Below are positions 1 through 7,825 of a stretch of 14,492 bases of DNA, piece after piece. This DNA is from an uncultured Ellagibacter sp. (GTDB lineage Bacteria > Actinomycetota > Coriobacteriia > Coriobacteriales > Eggerthellaceae), in the NCBI GenBank assembly GCA_934613165.1, contig CAKTSW010000008.1, forward strand, positions 1 through 14,492, in the 5' to 3' direction. Positions within the stretch are counted from its first letter, which is position 1, and each line of letters begins with the position of its first letter. The notes beneath the pieces are model-generated. The model made no database searches, was not told where the DNA came from, and saw nothing but the letters and a program-made list of their open reading frames with translations. The position numbers and the translations under genes were made by a program.

Positions 1-317
1 CCGATGCCGAACAGCTGGACGAGCGTCACGATGCCCGCGATGAGCATGGCGTTCTGCAGCAAGGCCAGCTGAACGTCCGCGAATTCCGACCCCGCCAGGC
101 CGCATGCGCCCGTCACGATCAGAAGCGGCGTCAAGTTGCCCACGAACATGGCCAAAACGTGCTGCAATCCCAAGGGAATCGCCTGGCCTAGGGGCATGTC
201 GCCCTCGAACGAGAAGACGCCGAGCGAGCGCACGTTGCCGGATGCCTTCTCCGAAGGCGCAGCCGCAGGCTCCTCGTCCGGGGACTGCGGCTGAGCCTTC
301 TGCTTATCCTCTGTCAT
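1..317 (-). CDS. NCS2-family nucleobase (xanthine/uracil) permease, N-terminal part, cut by window edge
   Basis: Reading the minus strand from ATG at 317 gives about 105 codons open to the window edge, so only the N-terminus is present. A charged, Pro/Glu/Ala-rich cytoplasmic leader of about 45 residues is followed by PLGQAIPLGLQHVLAMFVGN, the typical start of nucleobase:cation symporter-2 transporters (UraA, PbuX, XanP-type), and then by hydrophobic helices. Family members import uracil, xanthine or uric acid using a cation gradient; which substrate applies here cannot be told. ATG 317 is preferred because GGAGAGG lies about 7 bases upstream; the in-frame ATG at 323 is too close to that site. 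It is transcribed in the same direction as the exosortase operon but is separated from it by hairpins and has its own promoter. Confidence 0.85.
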   Translation of the reverse strand, partial: MTEDKQKAQPQSPDEEPAAAPSEKASGNVRSLGVFSFEGDMPLGQAIPLGLQHVLAMFVGNLTPLLIVTGACGLAGSEFADVQLALLQNAMLIAGIVTLVQLFGI

Positions 318-351
318 CTGCATACCTCTCCGAAAAAGACACTGAAGCGCC

Positions 352-380
352 AAAATAGCATGTCATCGCCCCTCTTTGAA
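352..380 (-). promoter_or_regulatory. Candidate sigma-70 promoter of the NCS2 permease
   Basis: On the minus strand TTCAAA (375-380) and TATTTT (352-357) are spaced by exactly 17 bases, each matching four of six consensus positions. Transcription would begin near 345, leaving a leader of roughly 28 bases before the ATG at 317. That leader is too short for a purine riboswitch, and none was seen. Confidence 0.4.
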
Positions 381-438
381 GCGGAAGTGCGGTATTTTTC
401 GTGCGGCGGCGCACTCCACGGGGGCGCAGGGCACAAGG

Positions 439-518
439 CCCAGGCCCACCCAGTGCCTGGGCGCGAGCGCTTTCGGCTCGCGCGCCGCGGGGAGAGCGCC
501 CGCTTGGGCCCGCTCCCC
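439..518 (-). terminator. Cluster of three GC-rich hairpins after the exosortase operon
   Basis: Directly downstream of the last operon gene three stem-loops follow one another. The first is a bulged 8-bp stem (GGGGAGCG with CTCTCCCC, 489-518) touching the stop codon. The second is a perfect 8-bp stem (GCGCGAGC with GCTCGCGC, 461-483). The third is a 7-bp stem (CCCAGGC with GCCTGGG, 439-461). No clear T-run follows, so termination is inferred from stem strength and from the position between two separate transcription units. The rest of the gap down to 318 holds the permease promoter and leader. Confidence 0.45.
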
Positions 519-555
519 TACCCCCTGCCGCGCTTCTTCTCGCACGTCCGAACCA
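515..555. repeat. Direct repeat, copy A, at the 3' edge of the exosortase operon
   Basis: 41 bases matching 9043-9083 with three mismatches (526, 527 and 544), same orientation. It contains the stop codon and the last codons (VRTCEKKRGRG) of the PTPS-related membrane protein. Weaker similarity continues upstream in the coding sequence. Confidence 0.8.
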
Positions 556-3007
556 TGACAAAGAATGCGACACTCGCAACTATCCCGGCTGCGCTCACCG
601 CAAGCCCCTGCCAGAGATATGGATAACTCATCTCTATTTCCGTTGTACCTTTATCGACGACAAGCAGGTTATTCCGCCGCACAAGCGGGCTCTCGCTCGC
701 GAAGATGTCCTGGTAGGCGATTGTCGTGTTCACGCCGTCCTTGGGCGAGGTGATCGTGATGCTGCGGCCATCCTGCCCATAATCGACCGAAATCCCGACC
801 ACCTCGCGCATAGGCAGTTCGTCGGAAGAGACGCCCAAAGCATCAGCCAGCAAACCAGCCACACCCTCGTCGTGCGTAAGCGATTCGTAGTAAGTCAGAT
901 TAAGACCGATCACGACGATGTTCTCGTTGTCGAGCGTCCCGTACACGGGCAGCGTGTACGACCCCTCCTCGATGACGGCGCGCGGATTGACGATGCCGTT
1001 CACATACACGGTGCTCCAATCCTGATATCCATTGGGGAACAGCGTCGTGATAAGGAGACCCGTAGCCGTCTGCATTTCGGGGAATCCATTTGAGAAGGTG
1101 ATGTTTTCGCAGTCCAAGCCCAAGAAGACCTTCGAGCCCGTATGCTCATCGGAGGGAATGCCGTCGGCGGCCACGACGATGCGCACACCGGCGTCCGCAA
1201 GGCGATAGACCAAATCCTCGGCAGCGTCGCGGTCGCGGTACGTGAACCCTCCCAGGAACACCACATCATAGCTCTTCAAATCGTCGAACGCGTAATCATC
1301 GAGAACGCTCGAATCGCCTTCCTGAAACACCGGGAACTGCAGCGCGACCACAGGCGCCGACGACCCGATGGCGATTGCCCGATACTCGCTTTTCACGCCG
1401 AAGCTTCCCGGGGTGTCGCGATGGTACAGGCGATACTCGCCGTTCTCGTCCACAAGTGCATATCCGCTGCGCGCAGCTGCGGTGTCCATGTCCGCTTCGG
1501 TCGAGTCGTCGCGTTCCTTCACGAGCGAAGTGAGAACGATGACCGAATCGTCGCCAAGTTCCAAGCTTCGATCGAAAAGGTAGTCGAATTCCCCTTGCTC
1601 AAGCGCGCGGTCGAGCTGCATGAAATTGCTCGCCGTCACCGACGATTGCCACGCAGCGCCCTCGCTTATGGCAACGGAGTCGCCAAGACCCGTAGCCACA
1701 TAGGCGCTCTCGGAATCGAAGCGGCTCTCATCGACGAGCGCGAGACGCTGCGTCGTTATCTGCTTCGCCTCGTCGACGAGCATGCGCTGCGCGTCGACCT
1801 GCAAGCGTTCCTGCGGATCCGAGCCGTCCTGATTGCCGTACGCGAGCGACCAGGACGGCACCGCGTCGACGACGAGCAGCGCGCACAGCAAAATGACGAG
1901 CGGCGTCCTCAGCGTGCGCCACGTAAGGAAACCGAAGAGCACGAACGCGAGCGCGATCGACAGGAACCTCAGCATCCAGAGGTACTGCCCGCCCGGAAGC
2001 TTCGAAAGCACGGGGAACATCGTCTCGGACGTGCAGAGCACGATGACGATCGCCGCCCAAAACCCAGGCAGGCTTTTGCGCTTGGCGCATACGACGCCGA
2101 GCACCGCAAGAATAGCCGCGGCGGCCCCGAAATAAAACTTCGTATTCCCGCTCGAAAACCGCTCGAAAGGATTGAGCGTGTACGCAAGGCTCTGGAAGAA
2201 CCCCGCCATGATTTGGTCGCTCGACGTGGACGTGATGCCGCCGATAAGCGACGGCACGAGCCAGATCCCGATAACCGCATAGCCGAGCGCCATCGAGGCG
2301 AACACGGTCAGGCCGCGCGACCAGCGACGGTTCGCCACGCCATAGCACACCAGGTACACCGCCATGGCGATCGCCACCATGCCTGCATACCCCGAATGGC
2401 ACAAAGCCATGAAGGCGAACAACGCGGTTACGGCGGGAAGCCGTCTCCACCCGCCGTCCTCCAAATAGCGATTCACGACATAGACGAACACGGGCAGCAT
2501 GACAAGGCAGATGCAACGCGGCAGATTTCCCTCATAGAACAGGGCGATAAGGTTGTTCGGCAGGAAAAACCACAGCACGCCGACGAAAAGCCCGAGCCAA
2601 GGCCGCTCGATCTTCATGCCGACATAGGTCCACGATAAAGCCCCGAGAAGGAAAACGGCGCCGCAGAACACGACGAACCCCGAAAGCGGGTCTCCCCCCG
2701 CAAGCGCCTCACACCCCGCGAACGCGTACACGGGCAGCGGTGCCCAATAGCGCATCATCTGAACGCCGTTGTACCATAGCGGATCGTAGAGCGGCCACCA
2801 CTGGCCGTCCTCTATGCTTCGATACAGCACGTCGCCCTTGTAGATGTGGCAAAGCGTGTCGACGCCGCCCGGGTACGTGCCGTTGTTCGCAATCACGGCG
2901 CAGACAAAGGCCGTCAGCACCGCGAGCGTCCCCAAGGTTCCCACGGCGAAAGCGACGGGATGGCGGTTCGGCCACACGGCAAAGCTTCTGCCGATGCGGC
3001 TACTCAT
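518..3007 (-). CDS. Large polytopic PTPS-related membrane protein of the XrtG system
   Basis: An 829-residue membrane protein, last gene of the operon. After the first helix (about residues 17-41) comes a long outer loop with GVDTLCHIYK, WWPLYDPLWYNG and YWAPLPVY. This pattern is typical of '6-pyruvoyl-tetrahydropterin synthase-related' membrane proteins and resembles GT-C type glycosyltransferases (acidic residue in the first loop, many helices). About ten more helices reach residue 395 or so. A large outer domain follows, including a Rossmann-like segment near 580-620 (DVVFLGGF, then ADAGVRIVVAADG) that resembles class I glutamine-amidotransferase-like folds seen in extracellular glycan proteins. 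A final helix (about 797-818) ends in a basic tail, EKKRGRG. ATG 3007 overlaps the previous gene's stop by 8 bases and has GGTGAG just upstream. The role is probably glycan transfer or export at the outer face of the membrane; the substrate is unknown. Confidence 0.8.
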   Translation of the reverse strand: MSSRIGRSFAVWPNRHPVAFAVGTLGTLAVLTAFVCAVIANNGTYPGGVDTLCHIYKGDVLYRSIEDGQWWPLYDPLWYNGVQMMRYWAPLPVYAFAGCEALAGGDPLSGFVVFCGAVFLLGALSWTYVGMKIERPWLGLFVGVLWFFLPNNLIALFYEGNLPRCICLVMLPVFVYVVNRYLEDGGWRRLPAVTALFAFMALCHSGYAGMVAIAMAVYLVCYGVANRRWSRGLTVFASMALGYAVIGIWLVPSLIGGITSTSSDQIMAGFFQSLAYTLNPFERFSSGNTKFYFGAAAAILAVLGVVCAKRKSLPGFWAAIVIVLCTSETMFPVLSKLPGGQYLWMLRFLSIALAFVLFGFLTWRTLRTPLVILLCALLVVDAVPSWSLAYGNQDGSDPQERLQVDAQRMLVDEAKQITTQRLALVDESRFDSESAYVATGLGDSVAISEGAAWQSSVTASNFMQLDRALEQGEFDYLFDRSLELGDDSVIVLTSLVKERDDSTEADMDTAAARSGYALVDENGEYRLYHRDTPGSFGVKSEYRAIAIGSSAPVVALQFPVFQEGDSSVLDDYAFDDLKSYDVVFLGGFTYRDRDAAEDLVYRLADAGVRIVVAADGIPSDEHTGSKVFLGLDCENITFSNGFPEMQTATGLLITTLFPNGYQDWSTVYVNGIVNPRAVIEEGSYTLPVYGTLDNENIVVIGLNLTYYESLTHDEGVAGLLADALGVSSDELPMREVVGISVDYGQDGRSITITSPKDGVNTTIAYQDIFASESPLVRRNNLLVVDKGTTEIEMSYPYLWQGLAVSAAGIVASVAFFVMVRTCEKKRGRG

Positions 3008-4214
3008 AGCTCACCAGATAGCTGCGCGTGGGCGTTTCGGAACCCTCGAATTCAAGAAGCCTTGCGTCGACCTTCCTTGCCGCGTCGCGCGACGCGGCCC
3101 CGAAGACCTCGACGATGTTCTCAAGCGTGGGAAGAAGCTCGTCGAACGGCGCGATTTCGTTGACCGTTTTGTTCTGATACGGCTCGAACACCGCACCGAG
3201 AACCTTTTCGTAATCGGAGAACTGCTGCAAGCTACAGCCATCCACCTCAAGTTTCAAGGAAAATTCCCATGTATGCGGATGTGTCTCGCCCTGTGCGCCG
3301 CCGAAATACACGTAATGGCTGGCATTCAGGTAGAACTTGAAGCAGTAGATGCGGCGAATGCGCGTTTTCTCGGTCATTTCGGTTCCTTCCGATAGCTGCT
3401 CGGCGCAGTCGGCGGTTGCAGACGACGCAGCGGCCGCGCCCGAAAGCGCCAAAGGCGTCATGGCGAAGGCGGCCGGAGCGTCCTTGCCGTCAGAACCGTC
3501 GGACGCACGTCCCATGAGGCGGTCGCCCAGTCGCTCCACGTTCTCGCGAAGGCGCGCCATCTCCTCGTCCGCCAGACTCTCGCGCCGCCGCTTGCGATCG
3601 TTGTGCATCGCCATAGCGATCGCGAACACAGCGAACGAGGCGAGCGCGATTGCGATGGTTGTGGCCAGATTCACGCGCGCCGCGAGGTACGCATTGTGGT
3701 CGATAACGACGTTCTTGCCGGTCAGAAGGCAGATACGATACGAGTTCCCGCCATGCGAGAACTCGGTTCCCGATGCGATGAACTGCCGATCGTCGATTGA
3801 CACGACGGCATGGCTCACCACGTTGCCGACAAGGCCGTCGACGAACGCCTTCGCGTCGTCGGTGTCGAAGTACGTGCTGTCGGGCAGGCCGCGGTAGCGG
3901 TTCGAATCGGTCACGTCCTTCACGAACACGAAGTCGCCGTCACGGGAAAGCGTCCAATAGTGCGAGTTCGACCCAGCGATGGACGACAGCACGTTTTCCA
4001 CCGCGTCGGCGTCGTCGCTATCCGACGCTTTGATCTGGTCTACCGCCAGCTGCACGTACTGGTCTTGCTGCTCGGCGAAGATATCGACGAGGTTGTCCTC
4101 GTAATGGACGATCTGCCACCAGCATAGAACGCCGGCTATCACGGCCACTGCAACGGAGACGATCGCTACAATAGGTGCGCTTGCACGATCGAGCAACGGG
4201 GTTTTCTTGCTCAT
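3000..4214 (-). CDS. Membrane-anchored protein with 6-pyruvoyl-tetrahydropterin synthase-like domain
   Basis: 404 residues. One helix (13-33), an outer sensor-like region (about 35-178) without recognisable catalytic motifs, a second helix (182-203), a charged, probably coiled-coil stretch (205-235), an Ala/Ser-rich linker, then a PTPS/QueD-like domain (285-404) facing the cytoplasm. Visible family marks are NASH with H300, HPHTW with H312 and H314 (the predicted zinc ligands), FSDYEKV, PTLENIVEVF, and the late ETPT segment with E393, which in the family contacts the pterin. No Cys lies between the first His and the HxH pair, where PTPS enzymes carry the catalytic Cys, so binding rather than catalysis is likely (inference). 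The start overlaps the previous stop as ATGA, with GGGGAGG upstream. It matches the PTPS-related domain protein known to accompany exosortase G. The ligand is unknown. Confidence 0.8.
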   Translation of the reverse strand: MSKKTPLLDRASAPIVAIVSVAVAVIAGVLCWWQIVHYEDNLVDIFAEQQDQYVQLAVDQIKASDSDDADAVENVLSSIAGSNSHYWTLSRDGDFVFVKDVTDSNRYRGLPDSTYFDTDDAKAFVDGLVGNVVSHAVVSIDDRQFIASGTEFSHGGNSYRICLLTGKNVVIDHNAYLAARVNLATTIAIALASFAVFAIAMAMHNDRKRRRESLADEEMARLRENVERLGDRLMGRASDGSDGKDAPAAFAMTPLALSGAAAASSATADCAEQLSEGTEMTEKTRIRRIYCFKFYLNASHYVYFGGAQGETHPHTWEFSLKLEVDGCSLQQFSDYEKVLGAVFEPYQNKTVNEIAPFDELLPTLENIVEVFGAASRDAARKVDARLLEFEGSETPTRSYLVSYE

Positions 4215-5614
4215 GAAACCTCCCCTCCCTCTTTCGATTCATCATTCGCCGCCGCTCGCACGCGGCGCATCACGTCTCCAAGACGGGCCGCATCCTGCCG
4301 CAGAACGGTCGAAAGGCGCGAGCGTTCTTCCGACAGCGTGCGAGTCTTCCACGCGCTATCCGTGTTGATGCTGTTCACCACACCAGCGAGGCGAATGAAG
4401 AACACTACGAAGTTGAATACGGGCAATACGGGGATAAGCCACCATTGCCGCAGGTAATAGCGGCGCAGAGCGCTGAAAGGTTTAAGGAAGGACACGGCTG
4501 CCGCGAAGTAGAAATACCCGCACGCGACGTACAGCACGTAAATCGCGCCCATGGCCGACAGAACGACCTCGCCGGAATATCCCACCGCAAGAAGGCAGAT
4601 CAAGGCGATATACCAGATCATGCGCGGGAAAGCGAAGGTGTGATCGTAAAGGAGCGTGTTCACGTTCACGTCGCGAAGCGCGCGCTTAAGGCTTAAGTCC
4701 TCGCCATCGAACATGCTGGCGACTTCCAGGCTGCCACGTTGCCAACGCTGCCGCTGCGTATAGAGCTTGTCAACGCTTTCGATCGGGTCTGCCAAAAACA
4801 CTGCGTTCTCGCACACATGAAGCCGTTCATGCTGTCGATAGCGCATCTGAAATGTGATTTGAGTGTCTTCGCAAATCGTATCGGTGTTGTAGAGCCATGA
4901 CGTGAGGATAGCGCTGCTGCGGAACGCCGTGAAAGCGCCCGAAAGCGTGTAGATGTAGTTGATTTCCGACGCGAAGTTGCGCCCCGCCAGAAACGCCTGC
5001 GCGTACTCGATGAACTCGAGTTTTCGGAACAAACGCCGCCGCCCGCGCGGATATTTCTCGATGAGGTCAGGGTCGGTGAGGATAACCCCCGTGGCGACAT
5101 TCATCGACGAGTCGGCCTCGAAGCGGTCGACAAGGTTCTCGAGCGCGTGCGGTTCGAGAACGCCGTCGGAGTCGATGTTCACGACGTATTTCCCACCGCT
5201 GTTGAACAGCGCCATGTTGAGTGCCCGCGATTTCCCTTGTTCGGCGTTCATCCACTGCATGACCAGATCGGGGAATTCCTCCTGACAACGTGCGAATACC
5301 GCAAATGAGTCGTCGGCGCTGTCGTTGTTCACGGCGAAGATGCGGATGCTTGCGTTGGGGTAGGTGCTGTTCGCGATGGAACGGATGCAGCTGCGAAGGG
5401 AGCCAGCTGAATTGTACACGGGGATGATCAAGGTGATCTCCGGGGCGATCGCGGGCTTGGTTTCGGGCTTGGCCACGCGGACGCGGCGGCGCGCGAGCAA
5501 AAACAGGCTGCCGATAGCGGGCAAGATTTCCATGATGAGGGGAATAACGATCCACGCCGCCCAAAAAACGAAGCTGCTGCCGAGCGTCGTAAGTATGCTA
5601 TGCAGCGTCGTCAT
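4211..5614 (-). CDS. Processive family 2 glycosyltransferase, exosortase G-associated type
   Basis: 467 residues. An N-terminal helix (about 12-40) precedes a GT2 catalytic domain: TLIIPVYNSAG (61-71), NIDSDG with D148 and D150 for nucleotide-sugar and metal binding, CED at 248-250 as the likely base, and QRQRW at 287-291, the QxxRW motif of processive enzymes such as cellulose, hyaluronan and poly-N-acetylglucosamine synthases. Helices follow at about 330-410, then a charged C-terminal tail of about 50 residues. The product is inferred to be a membrane-made polysaccharide or oligosaccharide; the sugar is not predictable. ATG 5614 is chosen over upstream in-frame starts because GGGGAGG lies 7 bases before it. 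The gene overlaps the xrtG stop by 17 bases and its own stop overlaps the next start, so translation is probably coupled. No PilZ domain is present, so direct c-di-GMP control of this enzyme is not evident. Confidence 0.9.
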   Translation of the reverse strand: MTTLHSILTTLGSSFVFWAAWIVIPLIMEILPAIGSLFLLARRRVRVAKPETKPAIAPEITLIIPVYNSAGSLRSCIRSIANSTYPNASIRIFAVNNDSADDSFAVFARCQEEFPDLVMQWMNAEQGKSRALNMALFNSGGKYVVNIDSDGVLEPHALENLVDRFEADSSMNVATGVILTDPDLIEKYPRGRRRLFRKLEFIEYAQAFLAGRNFASEINYIYTLSGAFTAFRSSAILTSWLYNTDTICEDTQITFQMRYRQHERLHVCENAVFLADPIESVDKLYTQRQRWQRGSLEVASMFDGEDLSLKRALRDVNVNTLLYDHTFAFPRMIWYIALICLLAVGYSGEVVLSAMGAIYVLYVACGYFYFAAAVSFLKPFSALRRYYLRQWWLIPVLPVFNFVVFFIRLAGVVNSINTDSAWKTRTLSEERSRLSTVLRQDAARLGDVMRRVRAAANDESKEGGEVS

Positions 5615-6194
5615 AGGTGAACCTCCCCACATGCATACGCACGACCTGGGGCTTCGTGAAAACATAAAAATACAGTGCCACGGTAAGCGCATAGAAAACC
5701 AAGCGCCCGAACAACGAATGGGCCAGATAATAGGTATCGGGGCCCCCGAAATGGATGATCTCGGCGATGAGCACCATGCGAAGCACGTTCGCGAGCACGA
5801 TGAAAAGCGACCCCGCGATACCGACCATCACACGCTCCGGCTTGGTGTACACGCCGAAGAACGCGAGCAAACTCACGAACGCCATGATTTCAACGATACC
5901 CGAGCATTCGAAATCGATCTTGAGCGTCATGGCGCCCGATGCGGAATCGACGAAGAGCACGCCGTACTTGAAATACGCCTCGAACGTGCCGGTAAGCCAC
6001 CCGGGAAGCCCCGCGATGGCGGCAACCGCCTGCGCCAAAGGCTGTGTCGCCCACGGCCTTACGTAAAACATCAGGATGACGAACAGCCCGACAGCCCCCA
6101 CAAGAAAACGCCAAAAACGCAGGTCGGCCCGCTTCAACGCATGAAGAACATACAGCCATACGGCAATGCCCGCAAGCCCTACCAAGTATCCCAC
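5598..6194 (-). CDS. xrtG: Exosortase XrtG
   Basis: A 198-residue, multi-helix protein with the exosortase/archaeosortase catalytic triad: Cys97 in DFECSGIVE, Arg139 in ANVLRMV, and His159 in AHSLFGR. These membrane proteins cleave substrates bearing a C-terminal motif-helix-basic tail and are thought to act as transpeptidases joining the cleaved protein to another molecule. The short length, the first-helix region with WLYVLHALKRADLRFWRF, and the neighbours fit the Gram-positive XrtG family. The start is uncertain: GTG 6194, 7 bases after the stop of the substrate gene, is chosen because the first helix begins there, though its ribosome site is weak. TTG 6188 is possible, as is ATG 6245, which would overlap the substrate gene by about 44 bases. 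The likely substrate is encoded immediately upstream. Confidence 0.9.
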   Translation of the reverse strand: MGYLVGLAGIAVWLYVLHALKRADLRFWRFLVGAVGLFVILMFYVRPWATQPLAQAVAAIAGLPGWLTGTFEAYFKYGVLFVDSASGAMTLKIDFECSGIVEIMAFVSLLAFFGVYTKPERVMVGIAGSLFIVLANVLRMVLIAEIIHFGGPDTYYLAHSLFGRLVFYALTVALYFYVFTKPQVVRMHVGRFTYDDAA

Positions 6195-6201
6195 GGCACG
6201 C

Positions 6202-7806
6202 CTAGTTTCGAGCAGCCTGAACGTTTGCCTGCGCCGCCGAAGCATCCTTGCGCTTGCAGCGACGGTACGCGTACACACCGGCAACAGTGGCAAGGCAGAG
6301 TCCGATGCCCATCGCCGGCAGCGTGGACGTGCCGGCGGTCTTTACCCATTGCTGGCCCAAGCGCCCGTATTGCGCCTCGAACACTTTGATGTCGTTCGGG
6401 TCGATAGACACGGTGTCTTTCGACTGGCCCCATCCCGAATGCAGATTCGCCGCCAGCGTAGGGATATCGATTTCCCATTCCATCTCGTCTTTTCCGTCGG
6501 CGATAGTGATCATGGCCTTGCCGTAAATCACATCGTCGGCTTGAAGGTCGTTGATGTTCTTCGATGTGCCGTTAACCGTACTGGAAGTCAAATAAAACTC
6601 GTAGGTGCCGTTCGCCAAACCAGAAAGCTGCGGATTCCAATCGATCGTACCGTCGGCGGCCACAGCGATGAAACGCGGCGTCAGCATGAGGTCGTCGTCG
6701 CCATTCACGCGGATGGACACCGCTGAAGTGAACTCACCACCATCCTCGTTCAAGTGAGCCGGCATCGTCGTCTCGACATGACCGAACAGTTTCTGCTGGG
6801 AGCTGTCGGCGTAAAGCGCGCCACGCGAGTCGACCACGTGGTCCTGCGTGCCCGCCGTGGCGTATTCGATGGTCGTGTGCGGATAATAGTCCCAGTCGTC
6901 GTAGTATCCGTCGTAGACGATCCCGTTGAAATCCCCGCCCTTCGACCCCTGGAGGTCGGCGACGTCTGTGATCGTCGGGGTTGCCTGGTACATACCGAAG
7001 CTGATAGTCTCCTTGTATTTCCCAAGCGCGCTTGCAGGAATGGCGACTTCCCATTTATGAGGGGTTTTCGCCCAATCGTAATTGTTGACCGCGACCTTAG
7101 CGCCATCGACACCCGCCACCTGAGGACCGCGCTGAAGCTGAATGAGGGTCTGATTGCCAAGGTCTGTGGTGATAGCGAACTGACCGTTGCTGTAAGGGCC
7201 GGCGCCCGTCACCGCACCTGGGTCGTCGTTGTTCGACTCAAAATACAGATACACGTAATCACCGTCCCACACCATAGCGACCTCGTTAACGGTGTCCCAC
7301 GTTTTCTTATTACCCCACGCATCCGTATCGTCGGATACGTCGTACTTCTTCACGGCGTCCCAGTCGGAGAAGTCTCCGTCGATGGCGATGCCGTTGTATG
7401 TTCCCTGAGATTCGCTGCTTTCCGACGTCGCCGCAGAAGCGTCGGCTCCCAATTCCGTAACCGCCGATTGACCGGTCGCCGAAGAGGACCCATCCGTAGC
7501 GTCACCATTCACGGCATCGCCATCCGAAGATGCTTCGGAGCCGGTTCCGAACGCCGCCGCGTCAGACGCCGATGCGGAATCTTGCCCGGATGCGCTATCG
7601 CCTCCGGACGTATCACCCGAAGACGCGTCCTTTGACCCGGATTCCAAAATCTGTCCAGATTCAACGGCGTTAGAAGAGGCGCCTTCGTCGGTATCCGTCA
7701 AAGCAAATGCCCGCGCGGGAATCGCCCACACGCAGAGCAGACCCGCCATAGCAACCGAAACGATTTTCGATGCACTGTCCTTCAGGAAAAGACTTGTTTT
7801 GTCCAT
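6202..7806 (-). CDS. Secreted Firmicu-CTERM-type surface protein with two CBM9/DOMON-like domains, probable XrtG substrate
   Basis: 534 residues. A signal peptide (1 to about 35, hydrophobic core 15-30, cleavage near ARAFA) is followed by a low-complexity Ser/Ala/Asp/Gly/Thr-rich stalk (about 38-135), the kind of segment often glycosylated. Two related modules begin with YNGIAIDGDFSDWD (137-150) and FNGIVYDGYYDDWD (293-306); this DG-x-x-x-DWD opening is typical of CBM9/DOMON-like carbohydrate- or cell-wall-binding folds. The C-terminus has GTSTLPAMG (492-500), a helix to about 514 and the basic cluster RRCKRK, matching the Firmicu-CTERM sorting-signal plan, with an unusual 14-residue Ala/Gln-rich extension after it. 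ATG 7806 is chosen because AGGTGG lies close upstream and a normal signal peptide begins there; ATG 7839 would add 11 residues and overlap the upstream gene. The adjacency to xrtG strongly suggests it is that enzyme's substrate. Confidence 0.85.
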   Translation of the reverse strand: MDKTSLFLKDSASKIVSVAMAGLLCVWAIPARAFALTDTDEGASSNAVESGQILESGSKDASSGDTSGGDSASGQDSASASDAAAFGTGSEASSDGDAVNGDATDGSSSATGQSAVTELGADASAATSESSESQGTYNGIAIDGDFSDWDAVKKYDVSDDTDAWGNKKTWDTVNEVAMVWDGDYVYLYFESNNDDPGAVTGAGPYSNGQFAITTDLGNQTLIQLQRGPQVAGVDGAKVAVNNYDWAKTPHKWEVAIPASALGKYKETISFGMYQATPTITDVADLQGSKGGDFNGIVYDGYYDDWDYYPHTTIEYATAGTQDHVVDSRGALYADSSQQKLFGHVETTMPAHLNEDGGEFTSAVSIRVNGDDDLMLTPRFIAVAADGTIDWNPQLSGLANGTYEFYLTSSTVNGTSKNINDLQADDVIYGKAMITIADGKDEMEWEIDIPTLAANLHSGWGQSKDTVSIDPNDIKVFEAQYGRLGQQWVKTAGTSTLPAMGIGLCLATVAGVYAYRRCKRKDASAAQANVQAARN

Positions 7807-7825
7807 TGAACCACCTGTTATTTTC

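Noticed and set aside
324..420. Purine riboswitch ahead of the NCS2 permease
   Set aside because: The predicted leader is only about 28 bases and no conserved purine-aptamer core is seen.
1142..2638. Long plus-strand reading frame (498 codons) opposite the PTPS-related membrane protein gene
   Set aside because: Rich in Arg, His and Asp with no domain or helix pattern; it is the antisense shadow of a clear membrane-protein gene in GC-rich DNA.
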